A stretch of DNA of 64,000 nucleotides, taken from positions 1,612,001-1,676,000 of the forward strand of contig NZ_SRLC01000001.1 in the NCBI RefSeq assembly GCF_004765605.1, written 5' to 3'. Below, piece by piece: positions 15,273 through 22,792 of the stretch (the stretch's first letter is position 1; each line of letters begins with the position of its first letter). This DNA is from Hymenobacter aquaticus (GTDB lineage Bacteria > Bacteroidota > Bacteroidia > Cytophagales > Hymenobacteraceae). The notes beneath the pieces are model-generated. The model had not been told where the DNA came from, did no database searches, and saw nothing but the letters and a program-made list of their open reading frames with translations. Position numbers and translations under genes: made by a program.

Positions 15273-16397
15273 TTAAACGTAGTTGTTCAGCATCACGGGC
15301 ATCACCAGCATCAGGATGCTTTCGTTGTCGTCGGCGACGGTGGGCATGAGCAGGCCGGCGCGGTTGGGCGTGCTCAGCTCCAGGGTGATTTCCTCGGAGT
15401 CGATGTTGGAGAGCATCTCGGCCAGGAAGCGGGCGTTGAAGCCGATTTCCATGTCCTCACCCTCGTACTGGCAGGCCAGGCGCTCGTTGGCTTCGTTGCT
15501 GAAGTCGAGGTCTTCGGCCGAAATGGTCAGCTCGGAACCGGCCAGGCGCAGGCGCACCTGGTGGGTGGTCTTGTTCGAGTAGATCATGATGCGCTTCACC
15601 GAGTTGAGGAACTCGGCGCGGCTGATGATGAGCTTGTTGGGGTTGCTCACCGGAATTACGTTTTCGTAATCGGGGTAGCGCTCATCAATCAGGCGGCACA
15701 CGAGGCGCATCTGGTTGAAGCTGAAGAAGGCATTGGAATTGTTGAACTCGACGCGCACGGTAGTTGCCTCGGAGGGCAGGGCACCTTTCAGTAGATTAAA
15801 GGCCTTGCGCGGAATAATCAGGTTGGCCGTCTGGCCCGCGCCCACGTCGGAGCGGCGGTAGCGCAAGAGGCGGTGGCCGTCGGTGGCCACGAAGGTCACC
15901 TGGGCATCGGCCAGCTGCACCAGGATACCGGTCATGGCTGGGCGCAGTTCGTCGGTGCTGACGGCGAAGATGGTTTTGTTGATGGCGCGCGACAACGACG
16001 AGGAGGGAATCTCAATCGGCGAGGAGCCTTTCACCACCGGCACGCGGGGGAAGTCGGTGGCGTTTTCGCCGGCCAGCTTGTAGCGGCCATTGGCCGAGGC
16101 AATTTCGATGGTATAGGTTTCCTCGTCCAGGGTGAAGGTCACGGGCTGGTCGGGCAGGTTCTTGAGGGTATCGAGCAGGATGCGGGCCGGGGCGGCAATG
16201 CGGCCACTCTCGCGGGCTTCCACGGGCAGCTCGGTAATCATGCTGGTCTCCAGGTCGGAGGCGGTAATCGTCAGCTTGCCATCTTCGATTTCAAAGAGAA
16301 AGTTCTCCAGAATCGGCACTACGGGGTTGTTGGTCACCACGCCGTTGATGCTCTGCAGCTGCTTGAGCAAGGCGGAAGACGATACGATAAACTTCAT
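15273..16397 (-). CDS. dnaN: DNA polymerase III beta subunit (sliding clamp)
   Basis: The replication processivity clamp, a head-to-tail dimer ring around DNA. At 374 aa it has the expected three similar domains. Family features include the start MKFIVSSSALLKQLQSINGVV, the domain-I strand VVPILENFLFEIEDGKLTITASDLETSM, FVATDGHRLLRY (~170-181) and the C-terminal ILMLVMPVMLNNYV, the usual hydrophobic end of the partner-binding groove. It is followed on the same strand by gldC rather than recF or gyrB, so the classical dnaA-dnaN origin cluster is not present here. The -7 box TATCTTTG lies 35 nt upstream. Confidence 0.97.
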   Translation of the reverse strand: MKFIVSSSALLKQLQSINGVVTNNPVVPILENFLFEIEDGKLTITASDLETSMITELPVEARESGRIAAPARILLDTLKNLPDQPVTFTLDEETYTIEIASANGRYKLAGENATDFPRVPVVKGSSPIEIPSSSLSRAINKTIFAVSTDELRPAMTGILVQLADAQVTFVATDGHRLLRYRRSDVGAGQTANLIIPRKAFNLLKGALPSEATTVRVEFNNSNAFFSFNQMRLVCRLIDERYPDYENVIPVSNPNKLIISRAEFLNSVKRIMIYSNKTTHQVRLRLAGSELTISAEDLDFSNEANERLACQYEGEDMEIGFNARFLAEMLSNIDSEEITLELSTPNRAGLLMPTVADDNESILMLVMPVMLNNYV

Positions 16398-16432
16398 ATA
16401 GGCGGGGTTGGCTGGCGTTTTTTGGAAGAGGA

Positions 16433-16440
16433 CAAAGATA
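16433..16440 (-). promoter_or_regulatory. -7 promoter box of dnaN (TATCTTTG)
   Basis: Exact TAnnTTTG on the minus strand, 35 nt before the dnaN ATG. No clear -33 TTG at ideal spacing. Confidence 0.55.
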
Positions 16441-16622
16441 GGAAACCCAAGCGGGGTTTTCTAGCGCCCGGGTGGGCGGGTTTGGGGGCAATATAGCGAC
16501 TCGGGGCCCCGTCCGGTCGGGTTTGGGGCTGGGCTTCGCGCATTTAATTCAAGCTCGGCCATTGCACGCCTGCCGGAAAGGATTTTATTTACTTGCATTA
16601 AGCCTATTTGTAGTTGCATCGC

Positions 16623-17066
16623 ATGCGTGTTACCCCTCTCTACCACTTAGTGTATCAGAGTACCGCCACGGCTCCGTTCAGCGACGCCGAGCTGCAGGCC
16701 CTGCTGGTGCAGTCGCGCGCCTGGAACCACGGCCACGCCCTGACCGGCGTGCTCCTCTACGGCGAGGGCAGCATTATGCAGGTGCTGGAGGGCCCCCAGC
16801 ACGAGGTCGAGTACATTTTCGGCCGCATCGAGCAGGACCCGCGCCATTACGACGTAACCAAGCTGGCCGACGGCCCCATTGCCCGGCGCAATTTTTCGCA
16901 GTGGAGCATGGGCTTTACGGCGGTGCGGCCCGAGGACTTCACCTATCTGACGGGCTACTTGGACCCGGCCGCCCCCTCCTACCCGGCGTCCATCGTGCAG
17001 ACTGAGTCGGGCTCCCTGCACGAGCTGCTGGCCGCCTTCGTCACCGACCAGCGGATTCGGTATTAG
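16623..17066 (+). CDS. BLUF-domain blue-light photoreceptor
   Basis: A 147-aa stand-alone BLUF protein that senses blue light through bound FAD. Every key photocycle residue aligns with AppA: Tyr11 (HLVYQS; AppA Tyr21), Asn35 (RAWNHGHALTG; Asn45), Gln53 (SIMQVLEG; Gln63) and Trp94 (FSQWSMGF; Trp104), with identical spacing. The start is ATG 16623. Only about 40 residues follow the core, which would be the helical cap; no output domain is fused, so it must signal through a partner. The next gene, 123 bp downstream on the same strand, is an HTH regulator behind a 60-bp palindrome, but whether the two act together is unknown. Confidence 0.93.
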   Translation: MRVTPLYHLVYQSTATAPFSDAELQALLVQSRAWNHGHALTGVLLYGEGSIMQVLEGPQHEVEYIFGRIEQDPRHYDVTKLADGPIARRNFSQWSMGFTAVRPEDFTYLTGYLDPAAPSYPASIVQTESGSLHELLAAFVTDQRIRY

Positions 17067-17108
17067 GGCCGCAAGCAAAATTGAGTTGGGAAAAATAAAC
17101 TAGCACTT

Positions 17109-17168
17109 AAGGGGGTACACTTTTAGGTGTAACAGTTTAAATTGTTACACCTAAAAGTGTACCCCCTT
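17109..17168. repeat. 60-bp near-perfect palindrome upstream of XRE-like gene
   Basis: 26-bp arms (17109-17134 and 17143-17168) pair without mismatch. The centre TTTAAA (17136-17141) is also symmetric, leaving a single non-pairing position pair (G17135/T17142). The core reads GTGTAACA..TGTTACAC. There is no T-run, so it is a poor terminator. It ends 21 bp before the ATG at 17190 and is a candidate operator. Confidence 0.9.
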
Positions 17169-17189
17169 GCATTCCTAACGCTACTCACT

Positions 17190-17750
17190 ATGGCTGATGA
17201 AATCCGACAAAAGCTAGGGCTGACGCAGGAGCTGATGAGTAGCTGGCTGGGAGTGTCCCGGGTGCGGGTGGCGCAGGCCGAAAGTGGACAACGCTCGTTG
17301 CCGCTGGGCCGGGCAGTGCAACTGGTCCGGCTCACCTTGGCTACGCTGGGGCTGGTGTATGACCCGGCCGGCAACCGCCCCGCCCCTCCACCGCTGCCGG
17401 CCCCTGCCCCCGACCCGGAGCCGTTGCAGTCCCGCCTGGCTCACTGTGCGCACCACGCCGGCCGCCTGCGCTACGAGTTGGAACAGCTACGGCTGAAAGC
17501 CGCTCCCTATGAAGCCCGCCTCGCGGCCTTACCCGCCCTGCGCGCCTATACCGGCCCGGTAAAGGACGCGGCCCGCGAGGCCAACTGGTTGGCCCTGCTG
17601 GAAGTAGAAGCCGAAACCGCCCTGCTCTACGACTGCGGCGCGGGCCCGCAGAAGCTGCTGGAGGCGCGCATTGCGGGGCTAGAGCGGGAGGCCGAGGTGC
17701 TGCGGGAGCTGTTGGAGAAGACAGCAGCTAATACCCCTGTCAGCAATTAG
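17190..17750 (+). CDS. XRE-like helix-turn-helix regulator with helical C-terminus
   Basis: A 186-aa protein. Residues ~1-55 read as an HTH: EIRQKLGLTQELMSSWLGVSRVRVAQAE without its last residues, the usual LTQxxxAxxLGVSRxxVxxxE spacing. A Pro-rich hinge (~65-80) is followed by ~100 residues of Ala/Leu/Glu-rich helix, likely coiled coil. The start at ATG 17190 is preferred because earlier in-frame starts would lie in the palindrome arm. An adjacent perfect palindrome suggests autoregulation, which is inference. The SUKH gene follows 8 nt after the stop, so the two form an operon. Confidence 0.7.
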   Translation: MADEIRQKLGLTQELMSSWLGVSRVRVAQAESGQRSLPLGRAVQLVRLTLATLGLVYDPAGNRPAPPPLPAPAPDPEPLQSRLAHCAHHAGRLRYELEQLRLKAAPYEARLAALPALRAYTGPVKDAAREANWLALLEVEAETALLYDCGAGPQKLLEARIAGLEREAEVLRELLEKTAANTPVSN

Positions 17751-17758
17751 TAGACAAC

Positions 17759-18232
17759 ATGGATGCCTTACACTCTTTGGCTACCGCCTGGCAAGCTGAG
17801 CCGGCCACGCAGACGGTGACTGTAGCTACCACGGAGGCGGTAGTAGCTTTTCAGCAAGCCGCCGGCTTGTTGTTGCCGGCAGATATGACCCAGTACTTCC
17901 TGACGGTCAACGGGTCGAATGACCAGTACGACGCGAATTTCTTTGCCTTCTACACGCTGGCAAATCTCACAAGCATCCAAAGCAAATTCGCGGACTACCA
18001 CGGCGTGCCCAAGTATAGTGACTTGCTGTACACCTTCGACCAGTGCGGCACCTGCTACGTCTTCGCCGACTTCATGATTTCACTCACGGCCTATGCTATT
18101 CAGCTCCACCCTGAACCTTCCCCTACCAACACCGTCTACGTGGTATGCGGTGGCGTATACAAAGCCATAGCCAGCTCCTTTTCCGAGTTCCTGGAGCTTT
18201 ACGTAGCTGACTCGGATAAACTGTATTTGTGA
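17759..18232 (+). CDS. SUKH (SMI1/KNR4) family protein, probable immunity-type
   Basis: A 157-aa protein. The conserved SUKH pattern is visible: helix AVVAFQQAAGLLLPADMTQYFLTVNGSN without its tail (~28-52), then FFAFYTLANLTSIQSKF (~60-76), and a C-terminal strand-helix YKAIASSFSEFLELYVADSD. SUKH proteins often neutralise polymorphic or contact-dependent toxins. No toxin gene is seen next to it, so it could be an orphan immunity protein or a cellular scaffold. Base composition looks more AT-rich than its neighbours, which hints at transfer together with the HTH gene. It converges on gldG across a hairpin. Confidence 0.75.
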   Translation: MDALHSLATAWQAEPATQTVTVATTEAVVAFQQAAGLLLPADMTQYFLTVNGSNDQYDANFFAFYTLANLTSIQSKFADYHGVPKYSDLLYTFDQCGTCYVFADFMISLTAYAIQLHPEPSPTNTVYVVCGGVYKAIASSFSEFLELYVADSDKLYL

Positions 18233-18254
18233 GACTTCAAGGGCCTATCAGTAA

Positions 18255-18329
18255 TAGCGCGAATTGTGTAGTGCACGTGCCAGAACGACTCTAACGGCGC
18301 GGGCCACGCGAACTACACAGTTCGCGCTA
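18255..18329. repeat. Inverted repeat (TAGCGCGAA ... TTCGCGCTA)
   Basis: Imperfect arms of about 28 bp with perfect 9-bp ends, placed between the convergent SUKH and gldG genes. The same arm sequence occurs at 10950-11052. Confidence 0.7.
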
Positions 18330-18333
18330 CTGT

Positions 18334-20043
18334 CTAAAACGACGCGTAGCGGCGCTTGCGGCGCCAGGCCCGCACGGCCCCGAACAGGCCCAGCAGCACC
18401 AGCGGGGCCACCAGGTTCAGCAGCTGCCAGCGGCTTTTCTGCTCAATGATCTTGAGCTTGTCGAGGGGGCGCAGGGTGATTTGCTTGCCGCGCACCGAAA
18501 TCAGGCCGCTTTCGTCGAGCATATAGTCTACGGCGTTGAGGACAAGCTCGCGGTTGGCGAATTCGGTGTTGGCGAGGCGGTCGAAGCCCAGGCGGTAGGG
18601 GTTGCCGGTTTTGGGGTCCAGCTCGGAGCGGATAAAGTCGCCGTCGGAGATGACCAGCACTTTCGCGGGCTTGGCATTGGGCGAGGTGGCGGGCTGAAAG
18701 GTGCTGGTGCCGGGCTCGGCGCGGTTGGCGTAGAGCGAGGGGAACCGGCCCTCGAGCAGATAGCCCACGGGCTTGAAGCTTTCCTTATAAAGCTTCTGGT
18801 TGGGCTCCAGGCGGGCATCGTTGAAGTTGATGGGCACGGGCGCGGGCAGCACGCGGGTGTAGCGCGAGGTAAATAGCAAGGGCGTTTTGCGGATGCCCAT
18901 GGCCTTCACCGTATCGATGGTGCTGACGAACTTGGTGTACACCGCGTCGAGGTTGCGGGTGATGGGGTGCTTGCTGAAGTTGTTGATCAGCGGGTAAAAC
19001 TGCCAGGGCATGGGCTCCACCTTGGGTTTGTCGCCCTCGGTGCCGGTTACCAGCGGAATGACGCCCGAGTTGAGGTCGAGCAGCAAATCGGGGTTGACGC
19101 GCACGCCGTATTTGAAGAGCTGGTCTTCCAGGTTGAGCTGCAACGGGAAGGAGAGCATGCCGCCACGGTTGGCGCTGTCCAGGTTCACGCGCATGGCATC
19201 CACGAAGAACAGCGCGTTGCCGCCCTGGGTGATGAACTGGTCGAGCTTAAACTTCTCGGGCTCGGTGTAGGCCGTGGCGGGCTTGGCCACGATGATGGCA
19301 CTGAGCGTGCGCAAATCCTGGGGCCGGGTTTTGCGCAAATCCACCCGGAACACGTCGTAGTACTGCTGCAAGGAGCCGATGATGTCGCCAGCTTCGGCGT
19401 TGCTCAACTCCCCGTGGCCTTCGAGCACGCCAATGCGCTTACGCTGCCCGGGGTTAAGCTTGCGCACGGCACTGGCCAGCTCGTATTCCAGGCCCTCGAT
19501 GCTTTGGTTGAGGCGCACGTCGGAGGGGGCGGCCTGGTTGCCGCGCAGCAGCAGCACCTGCTCTTCCTTGCCGCCGGCCGCTACCGTGGCCCAGGGAAAG
19601 ATGATTTTCTCGACCCGCTTGCCGTTCTCATTGGCCCCGAGGTTGGTGGGCCGCAGGCCTTTTTTCAGCAGGGAGGCGTAGTACTCGTTGCGGGCCTTTT
19701 CGGTGCCGGCCGCCGAGGGGTCGACGAAGACGTAGTGCAGGTTCGCGCCGCCGTAGACCTGCATTTCGTTCAGGGTTTCACGCACGGCCTGTTGCAGGCG
19801 GCGGAAACCGGGCGGAAAGTCGCCATCGAGGTACACGGTCACCGTCACGGGCTGCTTGAGGGTTGAAAGCAGCGTCTTGGTGGCCGGGGCCATGGTGTAG
19901 CGCTTTTCCTGGGTCAGGTCGAGGCGGAAAAAGAGCCGCTGGCCCAAGAAGTTGAGCAGCAGCAGCGCCCCGACTACTAGTCCGAAGCGGAGCAGGTCGC
20001 GGCGGCGGCGGGCTTGTGGCAGCGTGGTAGGTTGTTCGGGCAT
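18334..20043 (-). CDS. gldG: Gliding-associated ABC transporter substrate-binding protein GldG
   Basis: A 569-aa membrane protein. An N-terminal helix (~20-40, RFGLVVGALLLLNFLGQRLFF without gap) is followed by the family hallmark FRLDLTQEKRYTMAPATKTLL, then a large extracytoplasmic region with IGVLEGHGELSN and FFVDAMRVNLD. A C-terminal helix (LLNLVAPLVLLGLFGAVRAW) and a basic tail close it. The start is MPEQPTT at 20043; a longer reading would include hairpin sequence. Third gene of gldA-gldF-gldG. GldAFG is required for gliding in Flavobacterium; the exported substrate is unknown. A 40-bp-arm inverted repeat separates it from gldF. Confidence 0.93.
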   Translation of the reverse strand: MPEQPTTLPQARRRRDLLRFGLVVGALLLLNFLGQRLFFRLDLTQEKRYTMAPATKTLLSTLKQPVTVTVYLDGDFPPGFRRLQQAVRETLNEMQVYGGANLHYVFVDPSAAGTEKARNEYYASLLKKGLRPTNLGANENGKRVEKIIFPWATVAAGGKEEQVLLLRGNQAAPSDVRLNQSIEGLEYELASAVRKLNPGQRKRIGVLEGHGELSNAEAGDIIGSLQQYYDVFRVDLRKTRPQDLRTLSAIIVAKPATAYTEPEKFKLDQFITQGGNALFFVDAMRVNLDSANRGGMLSFPLQLNLEDQLFKYGVRVNPDLLLDLNSGVIPLVTGTEGDKPKVEPMPWQFYPLINNFSKHPITRNLDAVYTKFVSTIDTVKAMGIRKTPLLFTSRYTRVLPAPVPINFNDARLEPNQKLYKESFKPVGYLLEGRFPSLYANRAEPGTSTFQPATSPNAKPAKVLVISDGDFIRSELDPKTGNPYRLGFDRLANTEFANRELVLNAVDYMLDESGLISVRGKQITLRPLDKLKIIEQKSRWQLLNLVAPLVLLGLFGAVRAWRRKRRYASF

Positions 20044-20055
20044 GTTCTTGCGTGG

Positions 20056-20211
20056 ACCCCACCCCAACCCCTCCCCTCCGGGAGAGGGGCTCTAGTTCTA
20101 AATTCTAGAAGCTAGATCAGTAGGAGCGGAAATGACTTGAATCAGAAGCTAGGCTATGAAGGAATCTATGGCTAGAGCCCCTCTCCCGGAGGGGAGGGGT
20201 TGGGGTGGGGT
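20056..20211. repeat. Perfect 40-bp inverted repeat between gldF and gldG
   Basis: Left arm 20056-20095 and right arm 20172-20211 are exact reverse complements (ACCCCACCCCAACCCC at the outer end, GGCTCTAG at the inner end) with a 76-bp spacer. The right arm ends inside the gldF stop codon. The C-rich strand is strongly asymmetric. Confidence 0.95.
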
Positions 20212-20936
20212 TACCAGTTGCGGCTTTGCAGCACGAGGCGGGTAGCCACGAGCAGGCCGGCAATCAGGCTGAGGAAGTAGGTCAGGTCGCGGGAGTCGAT
20301 GAGGCCCTTGCTGATGTCGCGGTAATGAGCCGCAATGCCGAGTTGGCTGATGTAGTAGGCCGGGGCACCGTCGAAGACCGAAGCCAGGGAATCGAAGCCC
20401 GAATACACCAGAAAGCAGCCGACGACGGCCACCAGGAAGGCAATGATCTGGTCCCGGGTAATGGCCGAGGCGAAGATGCCGATGGCCGCAAACACGGCCG
20501 CCAGCAAGGCCAGCCCGAGGTAGGAACCCACCGTGGCGGCCGAGTCGATGTTGCCGGCAGGGTTGCCGAGCTGGTACACCGAGTAGTAATACAGCAGCGT
20601 GGGCACCAGGGCCAGCAGGGCCAGCAGCAGGCAGGCCAGGTACTTGCCGCCGATAATCTGCCCGTCGGTGAGCGGGCGGGTGAGCAGCAACTCGATGGTA
20701 CCGGCCTTTTTCTCCTCGGCGAATGTGCGCATGGTAATGGCCGGAATCAGGAACAGGAAGATCCAGGGGGCCATGTTGAACAGTGTCTGCAAGTCAGCGT
20801 AGCCGTAGTCCAGCACCGAGCTGTCCGGGAACACCCACACGAACAGACCGGTAGCCACTAGGAACACCCCGATGACCACGTAGGCGACTGGTGAGCTGAG
20901 GAAGGCGTTGAATTCTTTGCGAAGGATGGCAAACAT
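20211..20936 (-). CDS. gldF: Gliding-associated ABC transporter permease GldF
   Basis: A 241-aa ABC-2 type permease with six hydrophobic helices. It opens MFAILRKEFNAFLSSPVAYVV, the conserved GldF start, and carries MRTFAEEKKAGTIELLLTRPL (~70-90), the ABC-2 coupling region, without a gap. It forms the membrane channel with ATPase GldA; GldG is the accessory subunit. Transcribed leftward after gldA across a 152-bp gap that contains a large hairpin, and before gldG across another. The stop codon TAA is partly formed by the inverted-repeat arm. Confidence 0.94.
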   Translation of the reverse strand: MFAILRKEFNAFLSSPVAYVVIGVFLVATGLFVWVFPDSSVLDYGYADLQTLFNMAPWIFLFLIPAITMRTFAEEKKAGTIELLLTRPLTDGQIIGGKYLACLLLALLALVPTLLYYYSVYQLGNPAGNIDSAATVGSYLGLALLAAVFAAIGIFASAITRDQIIAFLVAVVGCFLVYSGFDSLASVFDGAPAYYISQLGIAAHYRDISKGLIDSRDLTYFLSLIAGLLVATRLVLQSRNW

Positions 20937-20970
20937 CGGGGGATGTGCTGGTTAGGAGATTTAATCGGTG

Positions 20971-21077
20971 GTCATTCCGAGCGGAGCGAAGCGCAGCCGA
21001 GGAATCTCGCGTGCAATGGTAATTATATGGCATTACAACGTCAGCACGCGAGATTCCTCGGCTGCGCTCGGAATGAC
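20971..21077. repeat. GTCATTCCGAGC-type hairpin between gldA and gldF
   Basis: The right arm (21044-21077) pairs with a left arm from 20971. The left arm carries a 10-nt insertion (GGAGCGAAGC) within the otherwise complementary GTCATTCCGAGC..GCAGCCGAGGAATC. Same family as 39788-39880; both contain GTCAGCACGCGAG before the right arm. The outer flank reads GACGTTCTTTT. Confidence 0.85.
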
Positions 21078-21088
21078 GTTCTTTTCAA

Positions 21089-21997
21089 TCATTTCGTCAA
21101 CGACTGAAACACCTGTTCCAAGGACTGCTCTTCCTGGCGCAGGCCGAGCAATATCCAATCCTGCTGGGCGGCCAGGCGGGAAATAGCCCCGCGCATGTCC
21201 GCGCCGCCCGCCGCCCGGATCCGGTAGCGGTTACCGGCTTCGGCTTCCACGTCCAGAATGCCGGGCAAAGCGCGCAGCGGCGCTACGTCGATGGGCTGCT
21301 CGAATTCGGCGCGGATGATGGTTTCACCCGCCGCCTTGGCGCCCAGGTCGGCCACGGGCGAGTCGGCCACGAGCTGGCCCCGGTTGATGATAACCACCCG
21401 GCTGCACAGGGCCGTGACTTCGGGCAGAATGTGGGTACTGAAAATGACGGTCTTGTCCTGGCCCAGCTCCCGGATCAGGGTGCGGATTTCGCCAATCTGG
21501 TTGGGGTCGAGGCCGGTGGTGGGCTCGTCCAGGATCAGCACGCCGGGGTCGTGAATCAGGGCCTGGGCCAGGCCCACGCGCTGCCGGTAGCCTTTCGACA
21601 GGGCCCCGATGAGCTTGTTCTGCTCCCGGCCCAGGCCCACGCGGTCCACCATCTGCTGCACCCGGGCGCGGCGCGACTGGCCCTTGAGGCCGTGTACCGA
21701 GCCGATGAATTCGAGGTACTCGTGCACGTACATATCCAGGTAGAGCGGGTTGTGCTCGGGCAAATAGCCCACCCGGCGGCGCACTTCCAGCGGGTCGGTC
21801 TGCACGTCGTAGCCCTCCAGCTTCACGGTGCCGTGGCTGGGCGGCAGATAGCCCGTGGCAATCTTCATCGTGGTGGACTTGCCCGCCCCGTTGGGCCCCA
21901 GAAAGCCCAGGATTTCGCCCTTGCCCACGGAAAACGAAATGTCATTCACCGCGGCCTGGGTCCCGAAGATTTTGCTGAGCTGTTGTACTTCAACCAT
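21089..21997 (-). CDS. gldA: Gliding-associated ABC transporter ATPase GldA
   Basis: A 302-aa ABC ATPase. Walker A is GPNGAGKST (34-42), the signature LSKGYRQRVGLAQ (~134-146), Walker B ILDEPTTGLD (~155-164) and the switch His in FSTHILPE (~186-193). The ~80-residue C-terminal extension is typical of GldA. It powers the GldF/GldG transporter. It is the first gene of gldA-gldF-gldG. A heptamer-repeat hairpin (22006-22090) fills the upstream gap to the SDR gene, so whether transcription starts there or reads in from the SDR is unclear. Confidence 0.92.
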   Translation of the reverse strand: MVEVQQLSKIFGTQAAVNDISFSVGKGEILGFLGPNGAGKSTTMKIATGYLPPSHGTVKLEGYDVQTDPLEVRRRVGYLPEHNPLYLDMYVHEYLEFIGSVHGLKGQSRRARVQQMVDRVGLGREQNKLIGALSKGYRQRVGLAQALIHDPGVLILDEPTTGLDPNQIGEIRTLIRELGQDKTVIFSTHILPEVTALCSRVVIINRGQLVADSPVADLGAKAAGETIIRAEFEQPIDVAPLRALPGILDVEAEAGNRYRIRAAGGADMRGAISRLAAQQDWILLGLRQEEQSLEQVFQSLTK

Positions 21998-22005
21998 TTC
22001 TGTGG

Positions 22006-22090
22006 TAGTGCTTGGTACTTGGTGCCTGGTGCTTGGTGCCTGGTGCTTCGTTGAACGAACTAAGCACTAAGCACTAAGCACCAAGCACTA
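22006..22090. repeat. Heptamer-repeat hairpin between SDR and gldA
   Basis: Outer arms TAGTGCTTGGT/ACCAAGCACTA are perfect. The left arm alternates GGTGCTT and GGTGCCT, the right arm repeats TAAGCAC three times plus CAAGCAC, all with period 7. The apex is TTCGTTGAACGAA. The right edge (CTA) is the stop codon of the SDR gene. Confidence 0.9.
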
Positions 22091-22783
22091 TTTTTTCGGC
22101 TGCAAGGGGCGCATTTCAATGTCCACGAGGTGGAAGTTGAAGGGCGTTTCCAGGGCGTAGATGATCGTGTCGGCAATGTCCCGGGGCTGCATCATCGAGG
22201 CGTTGGCCTCGGTGCCGGGAATGTCGTCGAAAAAGTTGGTTTCGGTGGAGCCGGGGTACAGGCACGTCACCTTGATACCGTCGTTGCGCACCTCCTTATA
22301 CAACGACTGCGAAAAGCCTCGCACGGCAAACTTAGTGGCGCAGTAGCCGGCCATCTTCTCGATGCCCGTCGTGCCTGCAATGGAGCTGATGTTGATGATG
22401 TGGCCTTCCTGCTGCTGTTTCATCTGGGGCAATACGGCCTTGGTGCAGTAGAACAGGCCGTGCACGTTGGTGTCGAACATCAGCTTCCAGTCGTCGGACG
22501 AAAACCCGTCGACCTCCCCCGCTATGCCCAGCCCGGCATTATTGACCAGCACGTGGATTTCGGCGCCCAGCTCCCGGCGGGTGTTCACGTAGGCTTCCTG
22601 CACGGCTCCTTCGTCGCGCACGTCGCACTCGAAAAACTGGAACCGTTCGTGTTGTAGGCCCTCGGGCGCGGTGCGGCCCCAGCCGGCCACGATGGCGCCC
22701 TTGGTCAGCAGGGCTTCGGCCGTAGCCCGGCCAATTCCTTTGCTGACGCCCGTCAGAATGGCTATCTTGCCCGTCAGGTTCAT
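22088..22783 (-). CDS. Short-chain dehydrogenase/reductase (classical)
   Basis: A 231-aa Rossmann-fold NAD(P) enzyme. TGVSKGIG (11-18) is the cofactor loop, NNAGLGIAG the structural NAG motif, INISSIAG holds the catalytic Ser, and GYCATKFAV gives the YxxxK pair. The start is ATG 22783 (MNLTGKIAIL); a 12-residue upstream extension is unlike the family. The closest generic label is 3-oxoacyl-ACP-reductase-like or YdfG-like SDR; substrate cannot be read from sequence. It diverges from the GIN lipoprotein gene, which begins only 10 bp away, so the two promoters must overlap the gene starts. Confidence 0.85.
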   Translation of the reverse strand: MNLTGKIAILTGVSKGIGRATAEALLTKGAIVAGWGRTAPEGLQHERFQFFECDVRDEGAVQEAYVNTRRELGAEIHVLVNNAGLGIAGEVDGFSSDDWKLMFDTNVHGLFYCTKAVLPQMKQQQEGHIINISSIAGTTGIEKMAGYCATKFAVRGFSQSLYKEVRNDGIKVTCLYPGSTETNFFDDIPGTEANASMMQPRDIADTIIYALETPFNFHLVDIEMRPLQPKK

Positions 22784-22792
22784 AGTGAAGAG

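Noticed and set aside
15273..16397. Replication origin next to dnaN
   Set aside because: dnaA, recF or gyrB are not adjacent and no DnaA-box cluster is evident, so dnaN is not in an origin context here.
17109..17168. Palindrome as terminator of the BLUF gene
   Set aside because: It lacks a T-run on either strand and sits against the next gene's start; a regulatory or mobile-element explanation fits better.
17142..17189. Longer start for the XRE-like regulator
   Set aside because: The extra 16 residues are encoded by the right arm of the 60-bp palindrome and are hydrophobic, unlike the start of an HTH domain.
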